A stretch of DNA of 32,428 bases from positions 1 to 32,428 of the forward strand of contig JBDRBT010000020.1 in the NCBI GenBank assembly GCA_043822385.1. Reading direction: 5' to 3'. Below are positions 1 through 7,726 of the stretch, piece by piece (position 1 is the first letter of the stretch; every line of letters begins with the position of its first letter). The notes beneath the pieces were generated by a model that saw only the letters and a list, made by a program, of their open reading frames with translations, was not told the DNA's origin and did no database searches. The position numbers and the translations under genes were made by a program. Source of the DNA: JABWCK01 sp043822385 (lineage in GTDB: Archaea > Micrarchaeota > Micrarchaeia > Norongarragalinales > Norongarragalinaceae).

Positions 1-21
1 TCGGCAGGAGCATTCCTATTT

Positions 22-603
22 TTAGTTGATTTTTTTCATTATGATTTTGAATACTAGTGTTTTGTCTGCTAGTGCGTGGTTGAAGTCTACTGTAACGTTG
101 TTTGACTCGATTTTTGTTATTAATCCGGTTGCGCCTGAATTAGTTTGAAGTGAGTCGCCTTCTTTAGGTGCGTCGCCTAGTTGAGTAGTTAACTCGTTCA
201 AGTCAATTATTAAAACTAAGTTTTCATCACGGTTGCCGTAAGCGTCTTCAGGTTGAATCGTAATGGTTTTTTCCTCGTTTATTTTCATTCCAACTACTGC
301 TTTGTCAAAACCCTTAATCATTTGACCTGATCCAACCGTGAATTCCAACGGCTCATAGTAAGGTCTAACCGGTAATCCGGCCTTTTTTGCTTCGCTCTCA
401 ATTGACGTATCGAAGAGTTTTCCTGAATCAGCGTAAGAACCAACGTAATCAACTTTTACTACATCGCCTGCTTTAACTATTTCCTCCATTGCATTACCAC
501 CTGTAATATTAATTGAATTACTAGCGTTGTTTGCGGGCTGTCCGCTTTCAACACAACCAAACAAACAAAAACTCAACAACAAAATAATTACTGCGTTTTT
601 CGT
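22..603 (-). CDS. FKBP-type peptidyl-prolyl isomerase, lipoprotein
   Basis: Predicted membrane-anchored FKBP/SlyD-like prolyl isomerase that would assist folding outside the membrane. The N-terminus reads MKNAVIILLLSFCLFGC if translation begins at an ACG codon at 603-601: two charged or polar residues, a hydrophobic run and a lipobox-like LFGC whose Cys17 would be lipidated. An AGGTGA site at 614-609 lies 5 nt before that ACG, and an in-frame TAA lies just upstream, so no ATG or GTG is available. A TTG at 582-580 is possible but would leave only nine residues before the lipobox Cys and no charged n-region. FKBP features follow: GDVVKVDYVGSY, LFDTS, GSGQMIKGFDKAVVGM and PEDAYG, then an insert-in-flap-like part near residues 130-180. 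The SD overlaps the stop codon of the upstream HD gene, so the two are probably co-transcribed. Family confidence is high; the start is uncertain. Confidence 0.85.
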   Translation of the reverse strand, partial: TKNAVIILLLSFCLFGCVESGQPANNASNSINITGGNAMEEIVKAGDVVKVDYVGSYADSGKLFDTSIESEAKKAGLPVRPYYEPLEFTVGSGQMIKGFDKAVVGMKINEEKTITIQPEDAYGNRDENLVLIIDLNELTTQLGDAPKEGDSLQTNSGATGLITKIESNNVTVDFNHALADKTLVFKIIMKKIN

Positions 604-608
604 TTAAA

Positions 609-1907
609 TCACCTTTTTTTAATAAATGGTTTAAGTGTTTCATTAAAAATGTTTTTCGCTTCAGAATGATGTGAAGAAAGTACTACTACCATGTTGCCTT
701 CGTTTGGTTTTAGTATTTTTTCTTTTCCGTCTTTATTGTAGAAAGCAAAAGGTTTCCGGGTAACACTTTGTCCTACTATGAATTCATGAAACGGAATTTT
801 TTTTTCTACGTTTTTTTCCAAGAGTTTTTTTAACTCCCCGTTTTTTAGTAGTTTTTGCCCCTTAGCAGTCAAGTTTTTCAAGTGTATGAGTGAAATGTTT
901 TCACCTAGTTCTTGTAGTTTTCCGTGTTCGCGTAAGTCTGCATCATAATTAATTATTCCAAAACTAGTTTTTTGATCTAGTTGATTCGTGAAAAAAGCAT
1001 TACCGAGTTTTAGTATGGAATGTATTTTTGGGTGCGCGTATAGTTTATTATAAGTTTGAAACTCATCCCCGGTTCTTAACTCTTTTAAATCAAGCATTTT
1101 TTCTTTAAGTCCTATTTGTACTGCCTTGTTTAGAGCTGCTCCATTTAGGGTTATTGGGAGCCCTTGGTATCCTTCTTGCCAGTTTAACAATAATAATTTA
1201 AAGAATCTTTTAGCTATTCCTTCGTTTTTCATTACTATTTTACTGTTGTTTAGAGTGAAATTGTTTTTCATTTCTTTTACTGCTTTACGTACTTTTTTTA
1301 CTCGTTTGTTTCTCCCAAATAAGCGTTGAGCGTCTAGAGCGGCGTATGACATTCTGTCGGCGTATTCGGTTAGTATTACGCCTTCTTTTTTTCCGGCCGC
1401 GTAGTCTGCGACTAGCTTAGGGTTTAGTCCGTGTTTTTTTAGTTGTTTTCCTAGTTTGCCGTCGCGTAGTTCTTTTTGTAAGTACTCGTCATGGTCTAGC
1501 CCTATTTGTTTTTCTATTATTCTATCAACTTCGTGTGAAAAAACAGGGTGTCCTAAGTCGTGTAGTAGAGCTGCCATCCTTAAGTGGGTCTTTTTTCTTT
1601 CATTAAGTTTTAGTGAGTCTGCTATTTCTGAGGTGTAGTGCATTGCTACTATGGCGTGTGCTCCTCTGGAAATATCCCCGAAAATGCCAGATCCTTCATG
1701 TAGGCTTAACTGGCTCCTGCTTTGTAGTATTACTTTGTTTGCTACGTTTTTTTCTGCTTCGGAATAATTCCCCGCTGCCCCTAAGTTTGGAAAGATATAA
1801 TCCCAATCCGGCGCAAAATTGCCGTATTTTCTTTCAAATTTGGTGTGGGCGCGCTTTGCTTCGCTTGTTATTCTATTAGCGAGATTGGAATTGATTTTTT
1901 TACTCAT
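609..1907 (-). CDS. HD-domain phosphohydrolase (dNTPase/SAMHD1-like)
   Basis: A 432-residue metal-dependent phosphohydrolase of the HD superfamily. The pattern resembles dNTP triphosphohydrolases and their archaeal relatives: R81-GAH84, then AALLHDLGHPVFSH with H116-D117 and H120/H125, then a distal Asp in EYADRMSY (about D184). These are the expected H...HD...D metal ligands. The part after residue 200 is lysine-rich and I do not recognise it. The substrate cannot be read from the sequence; nucleotide hydrolysis is family-level inference. The downstream FKBP lipoprotein gene follows by a few bases and its ribosome site overlaps this stop codon, suggesting one transcript, although no functional link is obvious. 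Confidence 0.8.
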   Translation of the reverse strand: MSKKINSNLANRITSEAKRAHTKFERKYGNFAPDWDYIFPNLGAAGNYSEAEKNVANKVILQSRSQLSLHEGSGIFGDISRGAHAIVAMHYTSEIADSLKLNERKKTHLRMAALLHDLGHPVFSHEVDRIIEKQIGLDHDEYLQKELRDGKLGKQLKKHGLNPKLVADYAAGKKEGVILTEYADRMSYAALDAQRLFGRNKRVKKVRKAVKEMKNNFTLNNSKIVMKNEGIAKRFFKLLLLNWQEGYQGLPITLNGAALNKAVQIGLKEKMLDLKELRTGDEFQTYNKLYAHPKIHSILKLGNAFFTNQLDQKTSFGIINYDADLREHGKLQELGENISLIHLKNLTAKGQKLLKNGELKKLLEKNVEKKIPFHEFIVGQSVTRKPFAFYNKDGKEKILKPNEGNMVVVLSSHHSEAKNIFNETLKPFIKKR

Positions 1908-2021
1908 TTTATACTATAATTTAACTAGGTAGTTTGTTAAACTTTGTTTTTGAGAATTAGTTTTTTTAAAGGAAGAAAGAAAAAGGAGAAATAAAAAATT
2001 ATTTTTTTTCAGAAAGAGGCC

Positions 2022-2051
2022 TTATTTCTTCTTCTTTTTTTTCTTTGCCAT
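2022..2051 (-). CDS. Possible 9-residue lysine-rich micro-ORF (MAKKKKKKK)
   Basis: A ten-codon frame (ATG, Ala, seven Lys codons, TAA) on the minus strand. It is preceded by GGAGGG at 2066-2061, nine bases before the ATG. About 80 bp upstream, GGTATAAAAG at 2136-2127 directly follows the stop codon of the neighbouring GNAT gene and looks like a strong archaeal TATA box. After the stop come an A-run and then a T-run (about 2010-1990). Promoter, leader, ribosome site, frame and AT-rich end together look like a small transcription unit. The frame is too short for composition to support coding, and the locus could instead make a non-coding RNA. No function can be assigned. Confidence 0.3.
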   Translation of the reverse strand: MAKKKKKKK

Positions 2052-2126
2052 TTTTTTACTCCCTCCGAAGCAAGTTTAAGAAAAAAGCGTTTTTGGCTTT
2101 TCCTTAATCTCGTTATTCTGGCTAAG

Positions 2127-2136
2127 CTTTTATACC
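2127..2136 (-). promoter_or_regulatory. Strong TATA box in the GNAT-HD intergenic gap
   Basis: GGTATAAAAG read on the minus strand, immediately after the TAA of the GNAT gene. It is among the best TATA matches in the window. A start about 25 nt downstream would give a transcript through the 9-residue frame at 2051-2022 and possibly on into the HD gene. Confidence 0.5.
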
Positions 2137-3351
2137 TTACTGTGGCTTTTTTCCTTTTAGATCTTTGAGCGCTATAAACACGCTGTTACTAAAACTAGTT
2201 ATTATGCGTCGTTCTTTTGCTTTTTTATTATACTCAAAAGAGTCTTTATACGGTTTTTTAGAGAAAACAGGGTGTCCCCATAGTGTCTCGCCGTATTTGT
2301 GTTGTAATTCAGTTACTAATAAATCTGTTATGCTGTTTTTTTGTTCTTGCAAGGATAACCTCATTATTTCGGGGTATTTTGCTCTAATTCCGCGTATTAT
2401 GTCTTGTAATGTTGGTTTTAATTCGTTTGTTTGTTTTGGAAGTTGTTCTAATTTTTTTATCCAGTTTGTGTGTTGATCTTTTATTTTTTGTTCTTCTACC
2501 CCTGTTGACAAGGGTATCATGAATACGCTTTTATCTGGAATTTTTTCAGTGGTTTTTGGATGGTATCTTGAATCCAGTACGAAGCCGTTGCTTATAGCGA
2601 GGTTTCTTCCCCCTGGACTTACTGCGTAAATAAATATTTTTGTTGATTTGCGTTGTTCTGCCAGGCGTATACCTGTTTCAACTAGTGCTTGTCCAACTCC
2701 TTTTTTTCTGTATTTTGGATCAATCATTATATCTATGAATTGATAGTGGTGGCCAAAAAGCTGTGGTTTGAATGTGGTTACATTTTGTATTAAGCTATTA
2801 ATGTCGTGTACTCTTCGTGTAGCGCTAGCCCACGCGCCTATTATCTCGCCTTTCGAGTTTACTGCTTTTAATACGTCAGTGTTATTTATTCGTTTGATCC
2901 AAGTTGGTCTATTTGCTCTATTTCCGCCAGTTCCTTTGAAACAAGCTTTTTCTAAATTCATTATTTGGTCTAAATCTTCAAGCGTGGCGGTTTTTAGTTC
3001 TATGCCTTTAATTTTTCTTTTTAGTTTAGGTATTTTAGGCGTTAATCGTAAGTTGTGAGTAATTCTTAATTTTAATTCCGTTAAAGGAGTTAATCTGCTT
3101 ATTAGTAGTTTAGTGTCTTGAAGTGTTTCGTTGTCGAGGACGTGTTGTTGGTCTTTGAGTTCCACCCACTTCTCGCGCACGGTGGCACCCATTTGTTTAG
3201 CGTCTTCTATTACTTCCGTTAGATTAGTATCGCCTACTAGCAAGTATTCTTTTTGAGGTACTTTAATTATTTTCTTTTTATTCCAGGGCAATTTAGCCCT
3301 TATCTCTTTTATATTCCCGGGCGCTTTAGCTATTATCTCGTTTATTCTCAT
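2137..3351 (-). CDS. GNAT-family acetyltransferase with unknown flanking domains
   Basis: A 404-residue protein with a central GNAT N-acetyltransferase domain at about residues 117-268. Supporting features are the ATLEDLDQIMNLEKACF start of the fold, the strand FIDIMIDPKYR, the acetyl-CoA pyrophosphate loop RKKGVGQALVETG (about 215-227), and IFIYAV...AISNGFVLDSRYHP at the end. Residues 1-116 are basic, and residues 280-404 are helical and polar; I recognise neither. The acceptor substrate is unknown. The gene lies 20 nt downstream of the Lrp-type regulator on the same strand, so the pair is probably an operon and Lrp may control it. Confidence 0.75.
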   Translation of the reverse strand: MRINEIIAKAPGNIKEIRAKLPWNKKKIIKVPQKEYLLVGDTNLTEVIEDAKQMGATVREKWVELKDQQHVLDNETLQDTKLLISRLTPLTELKLRITHNLRLTPKIPKLKRKIKGIELKTATLEDLDQIMNLEKACFKGTGGNRANRPTWIKRINNTDVLKAVNSKGEIIGAWASATRRVHDINSLIQNVTTFKPQLFGHHYQFIDIMIDPKYRKKGVGQALVETGIRLAEQRKSTKIFIYAVSPGGRNLAISNGFVLDSRYHPKTTEKIPDKSVFMIPLSTGVEEQKIKDQHTNWIKKLEQLPKQTNELKPTLQDIIRGIRAKYPEIMRLSLQEQKNSITDLLVTELQHKYGETLWGHPVFSKKPYKDSFEYNKKAKERRIITSFSNSVFIALKDLKGKKPQ

Positions 3352-3371
3352 TTTTACCTATTATTTTTATG

Positions 3372-3872
3372 TTACGCGCTCTTTAACGAGTTTTCGCTCG
3401 GATTTTTTTGGTAGTCTTCCTTTAGCGACCTTGAAAAGTAGGTTTGAGTTTTAACGTTTTCTTTTCGGTATATTGTTTGCACTATGCGGGTTAATTCGTC
3501 AGCGTTTTTAGCTCTGAAGTAAATCATTAAGTCGAATTCACCGCTTACTGCGTAAATATCACTTATTTCCGGCATTTGCATTAAGTCCTTCAATACTTTC
3601 GAGTAGTGTTTACCTGGAACTGAAACGCCAGTCAAGCAAGCTAAATCCATCCCCATTTTTTTGTAGTCAAGGCGGACGCTGTAGCCGGTAATTACTTTGT
3701 TTTTTTCAAGGATTTTAATTCGATTAATTATAGTTACTGGTGAAGTATCTATTTTTCTAGCGAGTTCCCTCCAGCTTTGCCTTGAATTACTTCGTAATTC
3801 TTGAATTATTTTCAAGTCTAATTCATCTAACTTAAATGAGGGCTTTTCGCTCTTTTTTTTACTTTTGTTCAT
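3372..3872 (-). CDS. Lrp/AsnC-family transcriptional regulator
   Basis: A 166-residue regulator. Residues about 15-65 form the winged helix-turn-helix (LDELDLKIIQELRSNSRQSW, RELARKIDTSPVTIINRI). Residues about 80-155 form the RAM/AsnC effector domain, including ISDIYAVSGEFDLMIYF. Proteins of this family bind palindromic DNA as dimers or octamers and sense amino acids or other small molecules; the effector here is unknown. The region upstream holds a TATA-like AATTTAATT (about 3909-3901) and a 16-bp palindrome at 3913-3928, which suggests self-regulation. The GNAT gene follows 20 nt downstream. Confidence 0.9.
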   Translation of the reverse strand: MNKSKKKSEKPSFKLDELDLKIIQELRSNSRQSWRELARKIDTSPVTIINRIKILEKNKVITGYSVRLDYKKMGMDLACLTGVSVPGKHYSKVLKDLMQMPEISDIYAVSGEFDLMIYFRAKNADELTRIVQTIYRKENVKTQTYFSRSLKEDYQKNPSENSLKSA

Positions 3873-3912
3873 TTTTAACGCCTTTTTCTTTACTTTTGTT
3901 AATTAAATTGCA

Positions 3913-3928
3913 GTTAATATTTATTAAC
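3913..3928. promoter_or_regulatory. Palindromic operator candidate upstream of the Lrp gene
   Basis: GTTAATA-TT-TATTAAC is a perfect 7-bp inverted repeat. A further GTTAAT lies at 3899-3904, close to the TATA-like box. The palindrome sits just upstream of the TATA-like element of the Lrp/AsnC gene, where an Lrp-family dimer could act on its own promoter. The symmetry is seen directly; binding is inferred. Confidence 0.45.
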
Positions 3929-4021
3929 GTTCTTGTAGCTTATCTTAACAAAGAGACAAATTCGTGGTAGTGGAGGAACTGTCTTATTCACGTAACCCTA
4001 AGGAGGCAACCTCCATTCTTC

Positions 4022-5623
4022 CTACTTGCTTTTTATTTTTTCGTCTTCTATTTTGTGCAAAACAATCTCCACGTTTTCAAGAGCGTTTTCATTTAATTCG
4101 TATTCGCCCCACTTTATTTCAGCGTTTAATTGCTTAGAAATTTTTTCTGTAGTGAAAGGCACGATTGGATTGAGTAAGGCAGTTAAAACTAAAACTGCTT
4201 TTGCTGATAAGAATAAAACCGTGTTTGCTTCGTTTTCTTTCAATAGTTTCCAAGGTGCCCTGTTGTTAAAGTACTTGTTGCATTCTGTAGAGAACGCAAT
4301 TATTTTTTCTAAAGCTCGTTTAGCATCTGGTTTCTCGTATTCTTCAGCTACTTCATCAGAAATTTTTAATATTTTTTCTTTGAATTCAGAGTCTTCCTTC
4401 GAGTATACTTCAGGTTTTGGTATTACGCTGTTGGCTTTAGTTTTAATTATTGACAAGACGCGGTAGCAGTAATTACCGTAATTATCAATTAATTCAGAGT
4501 TTACTTTAGACTGGAATTCCTTCCACAAGAAATTCCCGTCGCTAGTGTTGTTCGGGGTTGTAGCCGTTAAGTAATAACGCAAGTAGTCTGCTGGAAAGTC
4601 TTTCAAAAAGTCTTTAATTAACAAGACGTTTCCTCTGGACTTACTCATTTTTTCGTTTTCTAAATTCAAGTATCCTTTGGTTGGCATTCTTTCCGGTGTA
4701 GCGTAGCCAGCGAAGTAAAGCATTGCTGGCCAGAACAAGTAGTGAAAGTACTGTATGTCTTTGCCAATGAAGTGAATTAGTTTAACGTCTTTAGTCCAGT
4801 ATTCCTTCCAATTCAAGGAGTGGTCGTCGCAGTATTTTTTCGTGCTTGAAACATACCCAATTGGAGCATCGAACCACACGTAAAAGAACTTGTCTTCGTG
4901 TTCAGGGATTTTAATTCCAAAGTAAGGCCCGTCTCGAGTAATATCCCAGTCTTGAATTCCTTCCTTCACCCAGTTTTTCAAGTAATTAACAACGTCTTTC
5001 TGTAGTAATTCCTTTTCCAAGTACTTGTCAACGAAGCCCTTGCACTTGCTTAAAGCAAAAAAATAGTGATTACTCTTCTTTCGCACCGGCTTGCTTTTGC
5101 ATACAACGCAATAAGCTTCCTTTAATTCAATAGTAGTGTAAACTGCTCCACATGCTTCGCAATTGTCTCCATACTGGTCTGAAGCACCGCATTTAGGACA
5201 CTTGCCTTTAATGTAACGATCAGGTAAGGCGCGGTTGCATTTACTGCAATAATTTTGTTCTATTTCTTTTTCGTAAATTAATCCTTCTTTTTTTAGTTTC
5301 AAGTAAAACTCGCTAGCTAACTCGTGGTTTTCTTTAGAATCAGTATAGTAAAACTCGTCAAAAATTATTCCTAAGTCCTTCAAGTCCTTAAAGTGTTTTT
5401 TTCTGTATTCTTGCGTTAATTCTAAAGGCGTTTTTCCTTGCTTTTCCGCGTTTATTTCAATCGGAGTGCCGTGGTCGTCGCTAGCACAAACAAACAAAGA
5501 GTCTTTACCGCGTAGTTTACAGTATCTTGAAAATACGTCTGCAGGCAAGTAAGTGCTTCGAGGGTGCCCTAAATGTAGCTCGCCGTTAGCGTAAGGTAAT
5601 GCTGCTGTAATTAAGTACTTCAT
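4022..5623 (-). CDS. metG: Methionyl-tRNA synthetase
   Basis: Class I synthetase that charges tRNA-Met. The HIGH box appears as ELHLGHPRS near residue 16, and KMSKS appears in NEKMSKSRGNV. The zinc-knuckle region between about residues 124 and 180 has repeated CxxC pairs (CSKCNRA, CPKCGAS, CEACGA, CVVCKS), as expected for the multi-knuckle archaeal type. At 533 residues it ends after the anticodon-binding helical domain and lacks the C-terminal EMAPII-like tRNA-binding domain, which many archaea fuse or encode separately. A TATA-like AATTAAAT centred near 5651 is about 28 nt before the ATG, consistent with a leaderless message. A small GGAGG-TTG-CCTCC hairpin follows the stop codon. Confidence 0.96.
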   Translation of the reverse strand: MKYLITAALPYANGELHLGHPRSTYLPADVFSRYCKLRGKDSLFVCASDDHGTPIEINAEKQGKTPLELTQEYRKKHFKDLKDLGIIFDEFYYTDSKENHELASEFYLKLKKEGLIYEKEIEQNYCSKCNRALPDRYIKGKCPKCGASDQYGDNCEACGAVYTTIELKEAYCVVCKSKPVRKKSNHYFFALSKCKGFVDKYLEKELLQKDVVNYLKNWVKEGIQDWDITRDGPYFGIKIPEHEDKFFYVWFDAPIGYVSSTKKYCDDHSLNWKEYWTKDVKLIHFIGKDIQYFHYLFWPAMLYFAGYATPERMPTKGYLNLENEKMSKSRGNVLLIKDFLKDFPADYLRYYLTATTPNNTSDGNFLWKEFQSKVNSELIDNYGNYCYRVLSIIKTKANSVIPKPEVYSKEDSEFKEKILKISDEVAEEYEKPDAKRALEKIIAFSTECNKYFNNRAPWKLLKENEANTVLFLSAKAVLVLTALLNPIVPFTTEKISKQLNAEIKWGEYELNENALENVEIVLHKIEDEKIKSK

Positions 5624-5741
5624 GAAGGATATTTTGAGGAAAGCAATTTAATTAGGCTTCGTTGATTGTCTTAAACAAAACTTTTTTAACTTGTTTTTTC
5701 AGAGTATTATGCTATTGTTTTTCTTAATCAACTAACGCTTG

Positions 5742-5749
5742 TTTTAAAT
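5742..5749 (+). promoter_or_regulatory. TATA box of the thermosome gene
   Basis: TTTTAAAT centred about 29 nt before the ATG at 5775. This spacing places transcription initiation at or next to that codon. It supports 5775 rather than 5748 as the start, because 5748 lies inside this box. Confidence 0.55.
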
Positions 5750-5774
5750 GTTTGAAAAGGGGGGTTTTAACTAT

Positions 5775-7415
5775 ATGACTCAAGGAAAATTGAATGGTCA
5801 ACAAGTCTTAATTTTACCGGAAGGAAGCTCAAGAATTCTAGGTAGAGACGCTCAAAGAAGTAATATTGCTGTTGCGTATGCTGTTGCTTCAGCTGTAAAA
5901 AGCACGCTTGGTCCGCGCGGCATGGATAAAATGCTCGTGTCTGACATGGGTGACATCATAATTACTAATGACGGCGCAACGATTTTGAAGGAAATTAATG
6001 TAGAACACCCAACCGCTAAAATGATGGTTGAAATAGCCAAGACGCAAGATAGTGAAGTTGGTGATGGTACTACTACGGCGGTAGTGCTTGCTGGAGAATT
6101 GCTTAAGAAATCTGCAGATTTGTTGGATCAAAGCATTAATCCGTCAATAATTATTACGGGTTTCAAGAAAGCTTCAAAACGCGCTATAACTACTTTGAAG
6201 GAAGTATCACAAAAAGTAGAACTTAAGGACACGCAGATTCTGGAAAAAATTGCGGGAATAGCAATGGGTTCCAAAACCGTTTCTTCAGGCGAGGCTAAAG
6301 ACTTTTTAGCAAAGTTAGTTGTTTCTGCCATGACGCAAATTTCAATGAAGACGGACTCTGGCTTTGAGGTTGACAAGGATTACATCAAGCTAGAGAAAAA
6401 GCAAGGTGGAGACGTTTTGGATACTAGCGTTATTAACGGTGTTTTGATTGACAAAGAAATAGTTCACTCTGGAATGCCTAAGCAATTAAAGAACGCTAAA
6501 ATTGCTTTGCTTGACGTAGCGATTGAAATAGAGAAAACCGAGACTGACGCTAAAATAAATATTAACACTCCAGAGCAAATGACTGCTTTCTTGGAGCAAG
6601 AAGAAAAAATGCTTAAGAAAATGGTTGAAATAATTGTTTCCACTGGTTGCAACGTGTTGTTCTGCCAGAAAGGAATTGATGACGTTGCTCAACACTACTT
6701 GTCTAAGCAAGGAATAATGGTTGCTCGCAGAGTAAAGAAAAGTGACATGGAGAAACTAGCTCGCGCTACTGGCGGCAGGTCGGTTACTACGTTAGATGAC
6801 TTGAGTGATAAAGATTTAGGTTTTGCTGGCAAAGTAGAGGAAAAGAAAGTAGCCGGGGAACAAATGATTTTCGTTGAAGAATGCAGGGATCCCAAGAGCG
6901 TTACTATTCTAGTTCGCGGCAGTACGCAGTACGTTGTTGATGAAGCTGAACGCTCTATTACTGATGCGTTAGGCGCGGTTTCTTCAGTGATTAAGGATGG
7001 TTACTACGTTACTGGCGGCGGTAGTGTTGAAATGGCGTTATCAATGTCTTTACGCAAGCACGCTGTTGAAGTAGGTGGGAGAGAACAACTAGCTATTCAA
7101 GCTTTTGCTGAAGCATTGGAAGTTATTCCTCGCACTCTAGCTGAAAGTTGTGGTATTGACCCTATTGATGCTATAGTAGAGTTAAGATCAAAGCACGAAA
7201 AGAAGGATTCTAATTACGGAGTTGACGTGTTAGCTGGAAAAATCGGTGACATGAAGCTTGTAGGTGTAATAGAACCTTTGCACGTGAAGAGGCAAGCTAT
7301 TCAAAGCGCTAGCGAGGCAGCTGAAATGATTCTCCGCATTGACGATATTATTGCGAGCAGGGGTTCTCCAGCTCAACCTCCAGGCGGTCCTGGCGGAATG
7401 CAGGGTTTTGACTAA
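5775..7415 (+). CDS. thsA: Thermosome subunit (group II chaperonin)
   Basis: ATP-driven cytosolic folding chamber subunit of 546 residues, the normal family length. The chosen start gives MTQGKLNGQQVLILPEG, matching the usual thermosome N-terminus; the upstream ATG at 5748 would overlap the TATA box. Hallmarks are GRDAQRSNI, the nucleotide-binding GPRGMDKMLV and NDGATILK, GDGTTTAVVLAGELL, and GGGSVEMALS in the C-terminal equatorial part. The tail is Gly/Met-rich (GGPGGMQGFD). It is the only chaperonin gene in the window, so a homo-oligomer is possible, but other paralogues could lie elsewhere. Start and promoter geometry suggest a leaderless mRNA. Confidence 0.97.
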   Translation: MTQGKLNGQQVLILPEGSSRILGRDAQRSNIAVAYAVASAVKSTLGPRGMDKMLVSDMGDIIITNDGATILKEINVEHPTAKMMVEIAKTQDSEVGDGTTTAVVLAGELLKKSADLLDQSINPSIIITGFKKASKRAITTLKEVSQKVELKDTQILEKIAGIAMGSKTVSSGEAKDFLAKLVVSAMTQISMKTDSGFEVDKDYIKLEKKQGGDVLDTSVINGVLIDKEIVHSGMPKQLKNAKIALLDVAIEIEKTETDAKININTPEQMTAFLEQEEKMLKKMVEIIVSTGCNVLFCQKGIDDVAQHYLSKQGIMVARRVKKSDMEKLARATGGRSVTTLDDLSDKDLGFAGKVEEKKVAGEQMIFVEECRDPKSVTILVRGSTQYVVDEAERSITDALGAVSSVIKDGYYVTGGGSVEMALSMSLRKHAVEVGGREQLAIQAFAEALEVIPRTLAESCGIDPIDAIVELRSKHEKKDSNYGVDVLAGKIGDMKLVGVIEPLHVKRQAIQSASEAAEMILRIDDIIASRGSPAQPPGGPGGMQGFD

Positions 7416-7473
7416 AAATTGCTTTAAACCTTTTTTTTCCTTATTTTTTCCTAATTTTTTTGGTGATGTGAAA

Positions 7474-7719
7474 GTGTCTTTAAAGATTGAACACGATCGT
7501 CCTAATTGCATTGGTTGCGGTGCTTGCGTTGCGGTTTGCCCGAAGTACTGGTTAATGCATGACGACGGCAAAAGCAGTATTGTTGGCGCAACTACGAGGA
7601 GCGACGAGTGGGAAGAGTTGGAAGTTCCTGACGCTGACTCTGATTGCAATATGCAGGCAGCTAAATCGTGTCCAGTTAATGTTATTCACGTTACTAAGAA
7701 CAACGAAAAATTAGTTTAA
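7474..7719 (+). CDS. Ferredoxin, single [4Fe-4S] type
   Basis: An 81-residue electron carrier. Cys12, Cys15, Cys18 and Cys22 lie in NCIGCGACVAVCP, with Cys58 and Cys66 (SCPV) downstream. In monocluster archaeal ferredoxins such as that of Pyrococcus, the equivalents of residues 12, 15, 18 and 66 bind the cluster and the pair 22/58 can form a disulfide; the same layout is present. GTG at 7474 is chosen because GGTGA at 7462-7466 lies seven bases upstream; GTG at 7468 is too close. The gene converges on the 2-oxoacid:ferredoxin oxidoreductase genes with a 7-nt gap, so it is a plausible electron acceptor for that enzyme. Confidence 0.92.
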   Translation: MSLKIEHDRPNCIGCGACVAVCPKYWLMHDDGKSSIVGATTRSDEWEELEVPDADSDCNMQAAKSCPVNVIHVTKNNEKLV

Positions 7720-7726
7720 GTTTTTT

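Noticed and set aside
4002..4014. GGAGG-CAA-CCTCC hairpin as a terminator of metG
   Set aside because: Short, with no T-run on either strand after it; kept only as a note.
5748..5774. Nine-codon N-terminal extension of the thermosome
   Set aside because: The extension lacks family similarity and its ATG lies inside the probable TATA box.
5852..6895. Several minus-strand open frames inside the thermosome gene
   Set aside because: They are antisense to a clearly coding, conserved gene and lack ribosome sites or recognisable motifs.
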